Source: Klebsormidium nitens (lineage: Eukaryota; Streptophyta; Klebsormidiophyceae; Klebsormidiales; Klebsormidiaceae). From it: a DNA stretch of 31,652 bases. Location of the stretch: NCBI GenBank assembly GCA_000708835.1, contig DF237716.1:3167-34818 (forward strand), written 5' to 3'. Below, one piece after another: positions 18,793-29,030 of this stretch (its first letter is position 1; every line of letters starts with the position of its first letter). Position numbers and translations under genes: made by a program. The notes below the pieces were generated by a model. That model saw only the letters and a program-made list of their open reading frames with translations, did no database searches and was not told the origin of the DNA.

Positions 18793-18818
18793 GGACCCAT
18801 GAATGGGTCCATGATCAT
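18793..18818. repeat. Perfect inverted repeat followed by a second palindrome
   Basis: GGACCCAT, a two-base spacer, ATGGGTCC, then ATGATCAT. Hairpin-forming; function unknown. Confidence 0.65.
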
Positions 18819-19067
18819 TATTATAATATGAACGTACTAGCTTAGTCAATCGCACTCAGTATTACCCGCTGATACCCTAGCTTCAGTTGAGATTGACGCG
18901 GACGGTTCCGGCTGTTCTAGCATTCAGAGTCCGAAGGGGCATGCATGATGTGAGTCCGACAATTATTGATGATGTTCAACGCCGAGTGAGCCCGGAACTG
19001 ACTCGCCTGGGCCTGTTGGAACGTGATTGTCCCGTGATTGTATTGGCCAGGCTCCCGGTCCGGCCAG

Positions 19068-19106
19068 CTATATTGGATAATCAATATAGTCGTTTGATCA
19101 AACGAC
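19068..19106. repeat. Two abutting perfect palindromes
   Basis: CTATATTG-GATAAT-CAATATAG shares its last base with GTCGTTTGATCAAACGAC, an 18-bp perfect palindrome. Two such structures end to end are unlikely in random sequence and suggest a cruciform or a dimer-binding site. Confidence 0.75.
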
Positions 19107-19779
19107 GGTCCGATTTCATTGGCATGATGCATTAGTTTTCCGACTGTTTGGTCACGGCATGTCACTCAATCGCGTTGGGGCACATTGAATGACGCATGCA
19201 GTGCGCGAGACCGTATGAATCCTTTAGTGGCCTGGCTAGCTCTGCTCGGTGTCTGTCCCATGCCGGCCTCGACTCGACCCGTTCCCGATAATTGCTGGCA
19301 TGCCACTAACTGGCGGCTCAACCAATGGCAATGCTGCGCCGCTAAGTTCGTAAAGGGACAGTTCAGTTGTCGACCGTGTGTACATGCATGTTGGTTTCAT
19401 AGTATGACTGCACAAATCATGCACTTTTAAACGGTTTAATTATCCACACGTGACATTTCCACCAGCGGAATGGTATTTCCAAACGAGTTCCAAACCACCG
19501 CTTCAAGAATTTTGTCGGATTGAAGGGATGAAGGCCCATGTGCCATCTTCGATTGAGCCTCCCGGCTGACATGTCACCTCCGACATTCATGCACAACCTA
19601 CACTTTAACTAGTAAAGGTACTGCATCTCAGTACTGCATGCTCAGGCATGGTCCTGCACTAGTCCAGTGCAAAATTGCAACCTAAACTAGCCGTGCGCGG
19701 CCTCTTATAAGATAAGACTTCAATATAGGTTAAATAAGCTTGAGGTAAAGTAAGCCAAGCAGCGTGTCAGCGTGGGACG

Positions 19780-19937
19780 GATGGTAGGGTGGGCTTAGTT
19801 TCAATGGGGATTTAGGGTGGGTACGGGTGTGGAGCGGGTAAGTTTGAGGGTCAGGTTTCAACACGGTTTCAACGCTAGGAGATTGCTGTACCTACAACTC
19901 AGAACTTACTACACCCTCAAACCTAACTTTACCCACA
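19780..19937. repeat. G-rich tract and opposing C-rich segment
   Basis: GGGTGGG, TTTAGGGTGGG, GGGTAAGTTTGAGGGT on the plus strand are followed by ACACCCTCAAACC and ACTTTACCCACAC, an imperfect inverted copy. The G runs could form a quadruplex. A similar C-rich segment occurs at 30842-30885. One TTTAGGG word alone does not make it telomeric. Confidence 0.5.
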
Positions 19938-19994
19938 CTTTACCATGCAGAGACATCCTTATCATACATACTATATGCCCCTCAATTGTATGAG

Positions 19995-20620
19995 CGAGGG
20001 GGGAGCGGGGCCGGCCGCCCCCCCGCGGCCGCTTTCCGAAAAGCTCAGCTAGGATCATAGGATGACAGAGGAATTAAGATCGCGACGTTCGCGACGTACT
20101 GCAGTGGCAAAGGAAGCTAGCCAGGCCGCCGCCGCGCGCCAATGCGCGGCCGGCTTGGTGATGGGCCGGCGGCCGCTCAGTTGTCCTCAAACCCCTAAGG
20201 GAAGGTCATTTTGTAGTGAACCCCCTATGTTCAGTCCAGAGCCCCTCAAGACCCGAACGGCCAAGCCCCCCCCCCCCTCCGGCTGTATGAATATGTGTAT
20301 TTTGCGGCTTTTTTGCCCCTGAGAACAGCATTTTCAGATCCCGATATTACAACAGATTCCGAGCCTGCGGCTCGACCATGGCCGAAACCCCGAGCCCCCC
20401 CCCCCCTCCCGCCGCCCTGAGGATTCCAAACCCCCAACCCCCACCCTCTGAACTGAACATAGGGGGTCAGCTTCAACATGACCTTACCCTAATGAAAAGG
20501 TGGGGCCTCCGCCGGCCGGATCGACCCGTCCCAGAATATCTCCCAAAACGATCCTCTCAACATCTTACTGGCCAGGAGTACCACGCGTGGCAGATCCTGG
20601 AAATCTGAGAATCGGCAAAC
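19995..20620. other. GC-rich island with two C12 tracts
   Basis: The sequence turns very GC-rich, with repeated GGCCGGC and GCGGCCGC words. Two C12TCC tracts at 20266 and 20395, each preceded by GAGCC and GGCC..AA, suggest a 129-bp local duplication. An open frame starting at ATG 20378 reads a Pro-rich 76-residue peptide with no recognised domain. I do not call it a gene, although a CpG-rich promoter or an exon remains possible. Confidence 0.4.
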
Positions 20621-23600
20621 GGGTGGTCAATTTTGCAGGAGCCAGCTGCTCTCTGACACGTCATTTAACAGGTGCCGAAAAGCACGAATCCAGTTCGCGT
20701 GTGGTCAAAAGGCCTCTGAATCCTGATGATTGGAAGTTGGTTGAGTAATTCGGCGAATTTAACCGTTGTAAATCTAGGTCTCTCTGAAGAAGCAAAGCAG
20801 CTACGGTTTATAGCTGGGTTAGACAATAAGACGAGTTTGATATGAGGTCACCCTGAAAATGACAATGCTCACTTTTCCAACAGCCCGTACTACCGTAGAG
20901 AGACCGAACAGACTGAACTGAACACAGTGAACAGACTGGCCGGACAAATTTTCCAGTTGCCCGACTACCATCTGCTTGTTGCAACGAACTTTCAACTGTG
21001 GCAGTCTTCCAAGTTGTGGCGCAGTCTTCCAAGTTCTCTGTGTGTCTCCCACCATGCAGATGCTGACAGCTAGCAAGGAGAACAGCTTTGAAAACAGATC
21101 CAGCGGCGGCGGCTAGGGGCGCTTCCAGAGTTGAAATCTTGCGAGTTGCTCCAGAAATCATTGGACAGGAGGTCAATGCGGGCGCCCGTTGAGCTCCATC
21201 ATCAGGTTATAATCTAGATTACCCTGAGCTCTAATGCTCGTCTGAGTAGCAGGTGCGAAGGTCAGAATCTTGGCAAAAAGGGGCATCTCAAGGGCAGTGT
21301 TTCATTGGTCTTGATGCGGTTGTCGTAGACCATTCCAGGCATTGACCGCATGGTTTGCGGACAATCAGGCCGGTGCAAGTCCCGCTCACCTCTCCGGGCG
21401 TGAGGCCTTCTCTCACCGCCAAGCGTTCCTCCTCAAGAACAAGACCTCTTCGGGATGCACGTCGTATGTTTGGGCAGCAGCAGGTAAACGGCCAACCTTG
21501 CAGGATTTGACTGACGTCCTCAGAAAGACCTGCTAAGTGCCTGTTCCGACGGAAATTTGAGAATGCTTCTTGTTCATGCTCAGCGACGCCACTTCTTTGT
21601 TGCTCCAGCTTTGCTGCACTTGAAGCTTGAGACTCCTCCAGAGCATTCTGGTCTGCCGTGCAACAGCTATTATTCACAGATCGTCAAGAGGCAGAGTTTG
21701 ATTGTCCTGCTTGCTGACAGCCCTCGCTGAGTGATTGAAGAGAGGATAGGACAAACTTTGAGATGCTTGACATGATGCTCAAAGTGACTCAAACAAGTGC
21801 GGCTTATTCCCAATCTGGAAGGGATTGCATTGTGTCTTTTCACAATGGATGTGCTTGGCAAGGGAGCTCTGCATCTCATTTAGTGTGACTAGCAGTGGCA
21901 CAAGAGGAGCTCTGCTTATCTTCAAATGGAAAATGAGGTTCATCTTTGACAGCAACAACGTGCTGACGAACTTATGAAGTACGAAGCGAAAGAACGCTGA
22001 AAAGTCTGCATAGATCTTGTTGTTTAGCTCATTTCAACAAAGAATTTCTTGATGCAAGTAATAAATAGAGCGCAACGTCTGCTCTCTCTTCATTGATTGG
22101 TTTCAGCGTTGACTCTGCTTCAAAGAAGAAGATGGTATGCATTGGCTAGGTTTTCATTTCCACCTGAATGATTCACAAACATGAGTCAGAATCTGATTGT
22201 TTCCTGACAATATCTGTCGAGACCATCCTCCAGTGCTGTGCGTTTATGGAAGTCAGCAGGGGTTATACCCATCAGATTGAGATTGAGCAATGAAAGACCC
22301 ATTTGCAGCCTTTGAGGGGAGTGGCCATCTCTTTCTCCCTCAGATGGTTGTTTCTGGCGACTACCTGCCACCACAACAGAGGCTTTCTCGAGGAGTTTGA
22401 AGAGTTTCCAGACCCCGGAATTCAACTACAACTTTGATATAAAGTTCCGGCATACCAGGTTGTAGAGTGGCACCACAACTCTTCCTTGATCTTCACTGCA
22501 CTGGCGCGTCACCTCACATACTGAGCAATCCTCCAACTTTTTCCAGGTAGGAGATGATGTCACATACTTAAGCCAGCGAAGGAAAGCTCAAAACAGAGCA
22601 AACAGGGGAACTGCACGAAACGTCCTTGTAAGGTGATGGTTCCCCGCTTTGCTCACTTCGGACGCTATCACTTCCTCAGCTGCTCTGAGTGGTAATCCAG
22701 GCTTCTGCTACGCTGCTGCTGTTTCAAACCGAGCCGCTAGCCTGTGTAAGGTGCGCCTCTCTCTTAGCTTAATTGCAATGGGTTGGTTAGCAAAGCGGGA
22801 TGCAGATGGAACACACTCGAATCGATTGAATCCTAGAAGCAAGTATGGGTTCACATAGCAGGAGGAGCAATTAAGTCACCCATTGACAATTGGTGGTATA
22901 CAGACAGGATCAGGAATCGTGGGGGTGGTTTTGCACGCTCCCCCTTCCAAATGACGGAATAGCGCTTTTCTTGCTCTGTCTTCTGGATATGAGGCCCTAC
23001 TCAAACGACACTGAGCTCTGAGGTAATGCTGAACGAACCCTGAGCGAAAGTGAAAACTACCACAAGCACAGCCAACACAGCTTACAGAAAGGAGCAGGTG
23101 TTCCAGCTGAAACCGATCATTGTAGCCTGTGTCGCATCTTGCCCAAAGTTGCAAGTTCAACAAACACCATGTGCTGATTACAGTCTGTACTTTGCCCAGG
23201 CAATCACTAGTCCAATGCTGAGCAGTAAGCAAGGCGGATGTTGCGGCTGAGGAAGCCTCCTAGCTCAATGACCAACAGAGACCAGGTAAGTCAGACATTT
23301 GCCCCTTGACTTGGTGAAGTTTTCCAAAATCTTGATTGGTGTTTTGAGAGCTGAGGTTTTGTTACACTTCCTATGTCAACGTTTTGACTCGGCGGCTGGA
23401 TCGGTATGTGTTTTGACAAGACCAATGACCTTACCTGGAACCATTTACAGCTTTGGTTAGTTTTTTGGCCCCTTGTATGCTTATTCTCCTGTCAAAATTA
23501 CTTTGCTGCAAAAGTCGACTTCTCTGAGGTCTCTCTGGCCAGCCGATACAGGCGTATGTTGAAGTTGCATCAAGCATATGATTGCCCTACTTGTAGAGCT

Positions 23601-24080
23601 TACTCGTGACAAATGTTCAACGGTTCAAACAACGCAGTCCCCTGAGTTGTCCTTTCAGCAAAGAGCACGTTCCAGATCCACCATTTTTGCCCTTTTTTTC
23701 TTCCTATTTTGCTGTTGTCATGAGTTGCTAAGGTGATGTCAGCGCAATGAACGATCTTGTGAACTAAAGAAGGGACTCTGAGCTGACTTGTCTTTTGATT
23801 GGAGAAATGTTTGAAATCTTAAGGATTATTCCTTTCACCCTCTCTTGGATCTATGCTTCAGACGGGATCCTCGGCTAAGATTGTTTCACCAGATAGCTAC
23901 AACACGATTGTAATTTGGAGAGCCTAGATCAGATATTCCCGCCCTTCATCTTAACATTTCTTTCTTCTGATTACCGGTTGAGAACTCCGCTCTCCGTCAT
24001 CCTTCATCCGCGCTCGATCTTGGGAAATCGAACATGGAGACTCGCCCCTGATCTTAAGACTCGACAATTCCTGCTCCTCT
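20621..24080. other. Stretch without a recognised gene
   Basis: Open frames are short. Two minus-strand ones, 21288-21677 and 22186-22425, have somewhat protein-like composition (Glu/Gln/Ala-rich, and LSLLNLNLMGITPADFH), so exons of an unrecognised minus-strand gene or a decayed element cannot be excluded. A small tandem duplication (GCAGTCTTCCAAGTT twice) lies at 21001-21035. The right end probably holds the 5' untranslated exon and promoter of the NAL1-like gene. Confidence 0.4.
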
Positions 24081-24085
24081 TGGAG

Positions 24086-24432
24086 CAGGAAAGAGGATAC
24101 GCACGGGGGCGCCAAGCTGATGCCTACACAGGTCTTGAAGGTACCCCTCCCGTGCTCTCTGCCTTGCACCCCCACAGATTTCCCTCTCTTTCTTACCCCT
24201 TCGCAAACCGGTCCTTCAGCCATCGATATTGAGATATTTTTACTCTTCTCTCCCTTGCAGCCAAAGATGGGTCACGCGGGAGCCCCAAGCTGATGCACAC
24301 ACAGGTCTCGAAGGCATCCCTCCCTTGCTCTTTGCCTTGCACCCCCACGAATCTCTCCCTCCTTCTACCCCTTCGCAAATGGTCCTTTCATCCATCGACA
24401 TTGAGAATCATTTACTCTTCTCCCCCTTGCAG
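24086..24432 (+). repeat. Acceptor-side copies of the NAL1-like first coding exon (two)
   Basis: The coding exon is entered after CCCCTTGCAG at 24432, followed by CCAAAAATGGACTCACGCGG. A copy begins at 24261 after CCCTTGCAG (CCAAAGATGGGTCACGCGGG, then CCCCAAGCTGATGCACACACAG), and an older one at about 24086 (GGAGCAG, then CGCACGGGGGCGCCAAGCTGATG). The period is 172-175 bp. The upstream intron part (CATCGA.ATTGAGA, TTTACTCTTCTC) is copied as well. A one-base deletion in the 24261 copy puts its ATG out of the correct frame. Confidence 0.9.
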
Positions 24433-24438
24433 CCAAAA

Positions 24439-27400
24439 ATGGACTCACGCGGAGGCCCCAAGCTGATGCACACCCAGGCTCTTTGCCCGGGTCGCCCTAC
24501 CAACAAAAGCCCGACGTTCATCACCGACAAGCGCCCCGTCACGGGGGCCCTCGACAAAACGTCCCCCGACAAAACGATGACGGCATTCAAGGAGAACGTG
24601 CAAGGGCAGCAGGGGTTTCGACGGGCGTACCGGTCGGCGGGGTCGCATCCGGACGTCGTGTCGGGAGCGACGATGGTGTGGCCTCCAATGGCCGGGAAGA
24701 ATGGTACCGCGCACGAGCGGGCGCTGTTTTTTGCGTCGTTAGGGGCGGGGCAACGGGCAGGGCCAGTGCACGAACGCGAGGCGCGGACTCTGTACGACCT
24801 GATGCTGATCCGGGGGTGCAACAGCAAGCTCTTACAGCACTACTCCAGCATTCTCGGGACTGCGCTCGGGTTACGGACAACCAAGGGTTTGCTAACCACG
24901 CAGCCGGCGATCGTCGTCTATGTCTCGCGCAAGGTTAACCAGGCGTGGTTAGACGACCACCAAACCCTCCCCGACAAGCTCCGCGGCCCCGACGGCCTCT
25001 GGTGCGACCTCGACGTGATCGAATTCGCGGACGGCACCGCGCAAAAGGCGGAGAGCTACTCCGGGTTAGCGGATGGGTTACGGGGCGGCGACACGCAGAT
25101 CGGCCCCGGTTCGCAAGTCGCGACGTCGGAAGTTTACGGGACGCTGGGCGCAATCGTTCGGTGCCGGTCACAGAAGCGGTTAGGGTTCTTAACCAACCGG
25201 CACGTGAGCGTGGATTTAGACCAACCCCTCCAGAAACTGTACCACCCACTTCCCCCGGTGCTCGGGGCGAACGTGTACCTGGGGACCGTCGAGCGGGCGG
25301 TCTCGTACGCGACAGATCATCTGTGGTACGGCAAGTTCTGCAGCCCAAATCCAGGTGAGATGGTTGAAAATGCTCAGCGTTTGGTTTCTTTGAGAGACGT
25401 GTCTGCTACGTTCTGCTTCTTCTCTATAATTCTGCTTTTGGATGTGAGAGCTGTCGAAAGGGCGGTCGTGTGTGCTGCTGTTTCTGAGGACCAGGACGTC
25501 TCGCAGTCGTAATCCAGCTCTGCGAGCCTGCTGTCCGCTAAGCAGTGCGAAGTCAAGGTTCGGTTTATGTGAGACTCTTTTACTCAGACGAATGGAAGTC
25601 TTATGGTCTCATAAGAAGAGCGGGAAGGACGTGAGTCTTAAGTTCACGGCCAGGGTCCTCCTTTCCACTTGCATCCTGCAACCAGCCTAGAAAAGTGTCA
25701 AAGCTGGAAAAGAGTCCAATCCAGCCCCTAAACCGGCCCTGCAGATGAAGTTCTGTCTATTGCCGAAGTTGCGCACTCACATCCACCAGTGACATCGGAC
25801 TCGAGTTCTAAAACTTAATCGCCTGTGTGGGATTCCTTGACTCCCAGGTCATTTTTTCAGTTATGACGTCTTGGTAATTGAATCTGCTCCACGTGCAGAT
25901 TCCAAACCGTTTGCTGCAAAGTTGGGCCGAGGAAAAGGAGCTTTCCCCAGTTGCACGGTCCAGAATTTGTTTCGATGCAGTTCCATCTTGGAAGTTCGCG
26001 CCGCTGGACGCGCAGATTGTCACATTCTGCGTACTCGAATGTGCTCTACGTGCACTTTTTGAACCACCACTTCTTCTCGTATAACCCTGGTTAAGATGCA
26101 GATTCTTAACCCGCTACTTCGACTAACCTAACCCTGTGTAATGTGCAGACTCTTTCGTCCGCGCCGACGGCGCATACGTTCCCTTCGCCGACGACTTCAA
26201 CCTGCACCAAATCACACCCGAGATGAAGGGGATCGGGAAGCTCGGGCCGGTGTTCGAGATCGACCTGGAACTGCCGGTAACTAGCATAGTGGGGAAAAAG
26301 GTGCATAAAGTCGGTCGGACCACTGGGCTGACGACAGGTGTCATCATGGCGTGCTCGGTGGAGTACGACGACGATAAAGGGATTACGATCTACACGGACT
26401 TCCTGGTACTGGGGGACAAGGGAAACCCGTTCGACGCCGAGGGGGATAGCGGGAGTCTGATCGTCATGCATGTGAGTGGATTACTTTGATCCAACTTACT
26501 AGATCGGACGAAGCTCCGTCTTATTATCGTTGAAATTGATCGGACAGTCTCGATGTGGAGCGACGCACGACGAATTCCCTCTGGGCTCTGGGCAGTGATT
26601 GAGGATTCAATTTATATTACGGGCAGTCATTGAGAACTTTTATTGGGATCAGGGCAAGAACTGCTGTTTCATACTGGATTGTGGGCTCTTGAGCCAACCT
26701 ACAGTGGATGAATCCAGCGTCTTCCAACTTTCGCCGCTTTCCCGACTTCACGAGGGTCGTGGAGATTGTGCTTGGCTCCATCATTTGAAAACAGGCACTT
26801 GCAACCAGCGTCGATCGATCTGACCGGTTCATACGCTTTGCTTGAAGTCAAAATTTGAGTTCTTTTACAGCATAGCACCTCAAGAGTGGTTTCTGGCGCA
26901 ACCTTTCTGCTTTCAGTAAAATCTGACGTTGCTTGAGGTCTCCGACACCTGACTAGTCGTAGTAAATGTCAACCAATCTTGACCATCCTTTCGACAATTG
27001 TCTCCACATGCCCAGGGCGAGGGCAACAAGTTTCCCGCCGGCGAGGCGAGGGACGACAACCGGCCTTCGACGTTCCGCTTTCGAAGTCTCAAAACACCCA
27101 ACTTCTCTTTGACTTAGAAACGCAGAACTGATGCAAACAGCTTTTGGCTTTGCGGTGCAAATGCACAAACTTGTCTGCCTTCTTTGGGGTAACGTCCAGT
27201 AGTAGGTGCTCGAAAGCGAGGGCCCGCTTTTCTTACCTGGCCATACCTTTTTACAGGATCTCTTGTGACTATCTGCACATCTCAAAGCCCTAAGCTGTTA
27301 ACGGCAAAAACCCGGCGTGAAAGCCCTTGAGATGACTGATACGCGACCGTTTTCTTATAGGGCGAAGACAGGAGTCTGCCCCGTCCGATTGGGCTCGTCT

Positions 27401-29030
27401 GGGGGGGCACCGTAAACCACGGACGCTTAAAACTGCGCGACGGCGCCGGACCTGAGAATTGGACGTCCGGGATCGGGCTTGCGCGTCTGCTCGATCTGCT
27501 GGATGTGGATCTGGTGACGTCACTTGATCAGAGCGGATCGGGTAAGAGCATCTTGGTATTGATTCCCTCTTCAAAGTGCCTGAGTTCAATTGGTTTTTGG
27601 GCAGAGGGGTCTCTGTGAGAGCGTTCAGGATTTTGTTTCTTTCTCCGGGTTTGGCCGTATTGATCCCCTTGAGGGAGAAGACGCCGCGGAATGCACCGGG
27701 ACATTCGATTGGTGACGTTTTCTCTATCAGCGGGGTCCATTCACGGAACATGGTAGTTCTGTACTCCGCCTCTGTTTGCATTCGGTTTTGCTGTGCTGCA
27801 ACCGTGCCTGTGGGCGGGTTTGACGCCTTCCAATCAGTGGGATCAGGTGGGAGGACCTTTCTTTTCATGTTGTCCTCGTTTTGAAATCGTCATTTGCTAT
27901 CCGGTGAGAGTTAGAACGGCCGCTGGATGTGTCAACATGGGTTTGATGACGTTACGAGTTCAACGGGGGCGTGTTGAGCGGACAGCCTTCAGCGTAGCAT
28001 CCTTTGAAGTTCCTTTCTCGCTTCCTCTTCCTACTTTTCACGCCGAGAGGGTTGCAGAATCTTTTTTTTTGTGATTCTTTCAATGACGTCACTGAATGAG
28101 CGGAGTCCGGGTTCTAAGGCCAAAGATGGTTTGACTAGCAGGAGCAAAGTGAGGAAGCGCCCTGTTCCTTTCCATTTGTCACCCTTCTCGTCGCTCTTTT
28201 GCCTGCGGGCAGGCAGAAATACTCGACGTCAGTTCGGTGACGTCACTCGACCAGTGGTGTCCAGATAAGAAGGCACCTGCTTTTCTGATTTTGTGGAGTA
28301 CAATCTTGTCTGCCTCCGTTGGTTGGAAACTCGGCAGCAGCATACGGTGACGTCAAGTCGGCAGTAGCATACTATGACGTCACTCGAGCGGGGGCCTGGT
28401 AGGTGGCAACCCCGGTTTTGTCCGCCCATGTACCCTTTTTCGTTCATTGTTCGGTGTAGAGTAGAGAGCCAAGGGGTGTGCACGCTTTCGCTTTGCTGAC
28501 GTCAGTCGACGGGCAGGACCCACGGTAAGGGAGACTCCTTGTCCACTCCGCGAGCCCTTGTGCTTAGAAAACCTTGCCGTTTAGAATGACTTGAAAGCCT
28601 CTGGGTCGGAACCTCACGATTGTTCATCTCGCAGCCTCGGCTTGGTTCGTCAGCTGACCGTTTGGCACGAACGTGCGTATGGAGACAAGCAGCTTCGTCT
28701 TTGAGCGCGGGCGTCTGTTCAGAAAGTGACGGTTTTTCGGGACACTGGAGGCTGGGCTGCCTGATACTACTTTGCTGCCATGAGATTCTCTCGTGCGGCG
28801 TCATGCGGCGTCCAAATCGGCTGCAACGGAGGCTTCTCGGTCGCCGTGATGGGGATAGTTGACAGGATGCCCAAATGAGCATCGGCTGAGCACGTAATCA
28901 CAATCTCACACCTAGGTAACGGTTTAAATTTGAGCGAAACAAGTCCTCCTTTCGTCCTTCTGCAGCATCCTTCAATCCGACGGGCACGGAAACCAGCGTT
29001 TTCTCTCCAAGCGCGGATGGCGCAACCTAG
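24439..29030 (+). CDS. NARROW LEAF1-like trypsin-type serine protease, four exons
   Basis: Inferred coding exons 24439-25354, 26149-26471, 27361-27541 and, less surely, 28966-29030 give 494 residues. The family (rice NAL1 and relatives) consists of plant trypsin-fold proteases affecting leaf width, vein number and growth, acting in nucleus and cytoplasm. Seen here: LTNRHV with the catalytic His255; PLPPVLGANVYLGTVERAV and DHLWYG; VRADGAYVPFADDFN with likely catalytic Asp312; VGRTTGLTTG; the nucleophile Ser406 in EGDSGSL; and RPIGLVWGGTVNHGRLKL, then ENWTSGIGLARLLDLLDVDLVTS. Spacing of His, Asp and Ser agrees with the family. A TTGCAG just upstream of the ATG implies a 5' untranslated exon. 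The last exon follows CTTCTGCAG, matches the phase and adds about 20 residues to TAG; it is an inference from phase only. Introns carry partial copies of the exon edges, as in the threonine deaminase gene. Confidence 0.88.
25451..25517 (+). repeat. Donor-side copy of NAL1-like exon 1 3' end, donor lost
   Basis: A 67-bp segment starting CTGTCGAAAGGGCGGTCGTG and ending CGTAATCCAG aligns over its length with the last 69 bp of the exon (CCGTCGAGCGGGCGGTCTCG through CCCAAATCCAG). The base after CCAG is C, so the GT donor is destroyed. It lies about 163 bp beyond the true junction. Confidence 0.8.
27010..27040 (+). repeat. Decayed acceptor-side copy of NAL1-like exon 3
   Basis: CCCAGGGCGAGGGCAACAAG followed by TTTCCCGCC aligns with TATAGGGCGAAGACAGGAG and TCTGCCCCGTCC at the start of exon 3 (27361). 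It still has an AG before GGCGA. It is a single weak copy. Confidence 0.45.
27706..28535 (+). repeat. Donor-side array: about seven decayed copies of NAL1-like exon 3 3' end
   Basis: Exon 3 ends with GGTGACGTCACTTGATCAG, then AGCGGATCGG|GTAAGA. Copies lie at about 27706, 27918, 28081, 28234, 28345, 28371 and 28495. All keep a TGACGT core, and five keep the full TGACGTCA. Several keep the following bases (ACTCGACCAG, ACTCGAGCGGGGGCCTG|GTAGGT, AGTCGACGGG through CACG|GTAAGG). The 27918 copy extends upstream to GCTGGATGTG. Spacing is irregular (about 25-210 bp). Confidence 0.85.

Larger units (their letters stand above)
18116..19980. other. Gene-free region rich in short palindromes
   Basis: No open frame here looks coding. 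Several perfect inverted repeats occur: GGACCCAT/ATGGGTCC (18793-18810), CTATATTG/CAATATAG (19068-19089) and GTCGTTTGATCAAACGAC (19089-19106). The 19750-19940 part is rich in GGG runs on one side and CCC runs on the other. It could include decayed mobile DNA, but I see no terminal repeats, target duplications or transposase. Confidence 0.5.

Noticed and set aside
19800-19830. Telomeric repeat (TTTAGGG)
   Set aside because: Only one exact unit occurs amid irregular GGG runs.
21288-22425. Minus-strand gene with exons at 21288-21677 and 22186-22425
   Set aside because: Composition is suggestive but there is no recognised family, and I could not find consistent splice sites or phases.
24945-25358. 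Arg/Pro-rich open frames on both strands
   Set aside because: They are shadows of the GC-rich NAL1-like coding exon in other frames.
27515-28535. bZIP/CRE enhancer of repeated TGACGTCA sites
   Set aside because: The core is part of the coding end of exon 3 and the copies include adjoining coding and donor bases, so exon-edge duplication explains them better. Secondary regulatory use remains untested.
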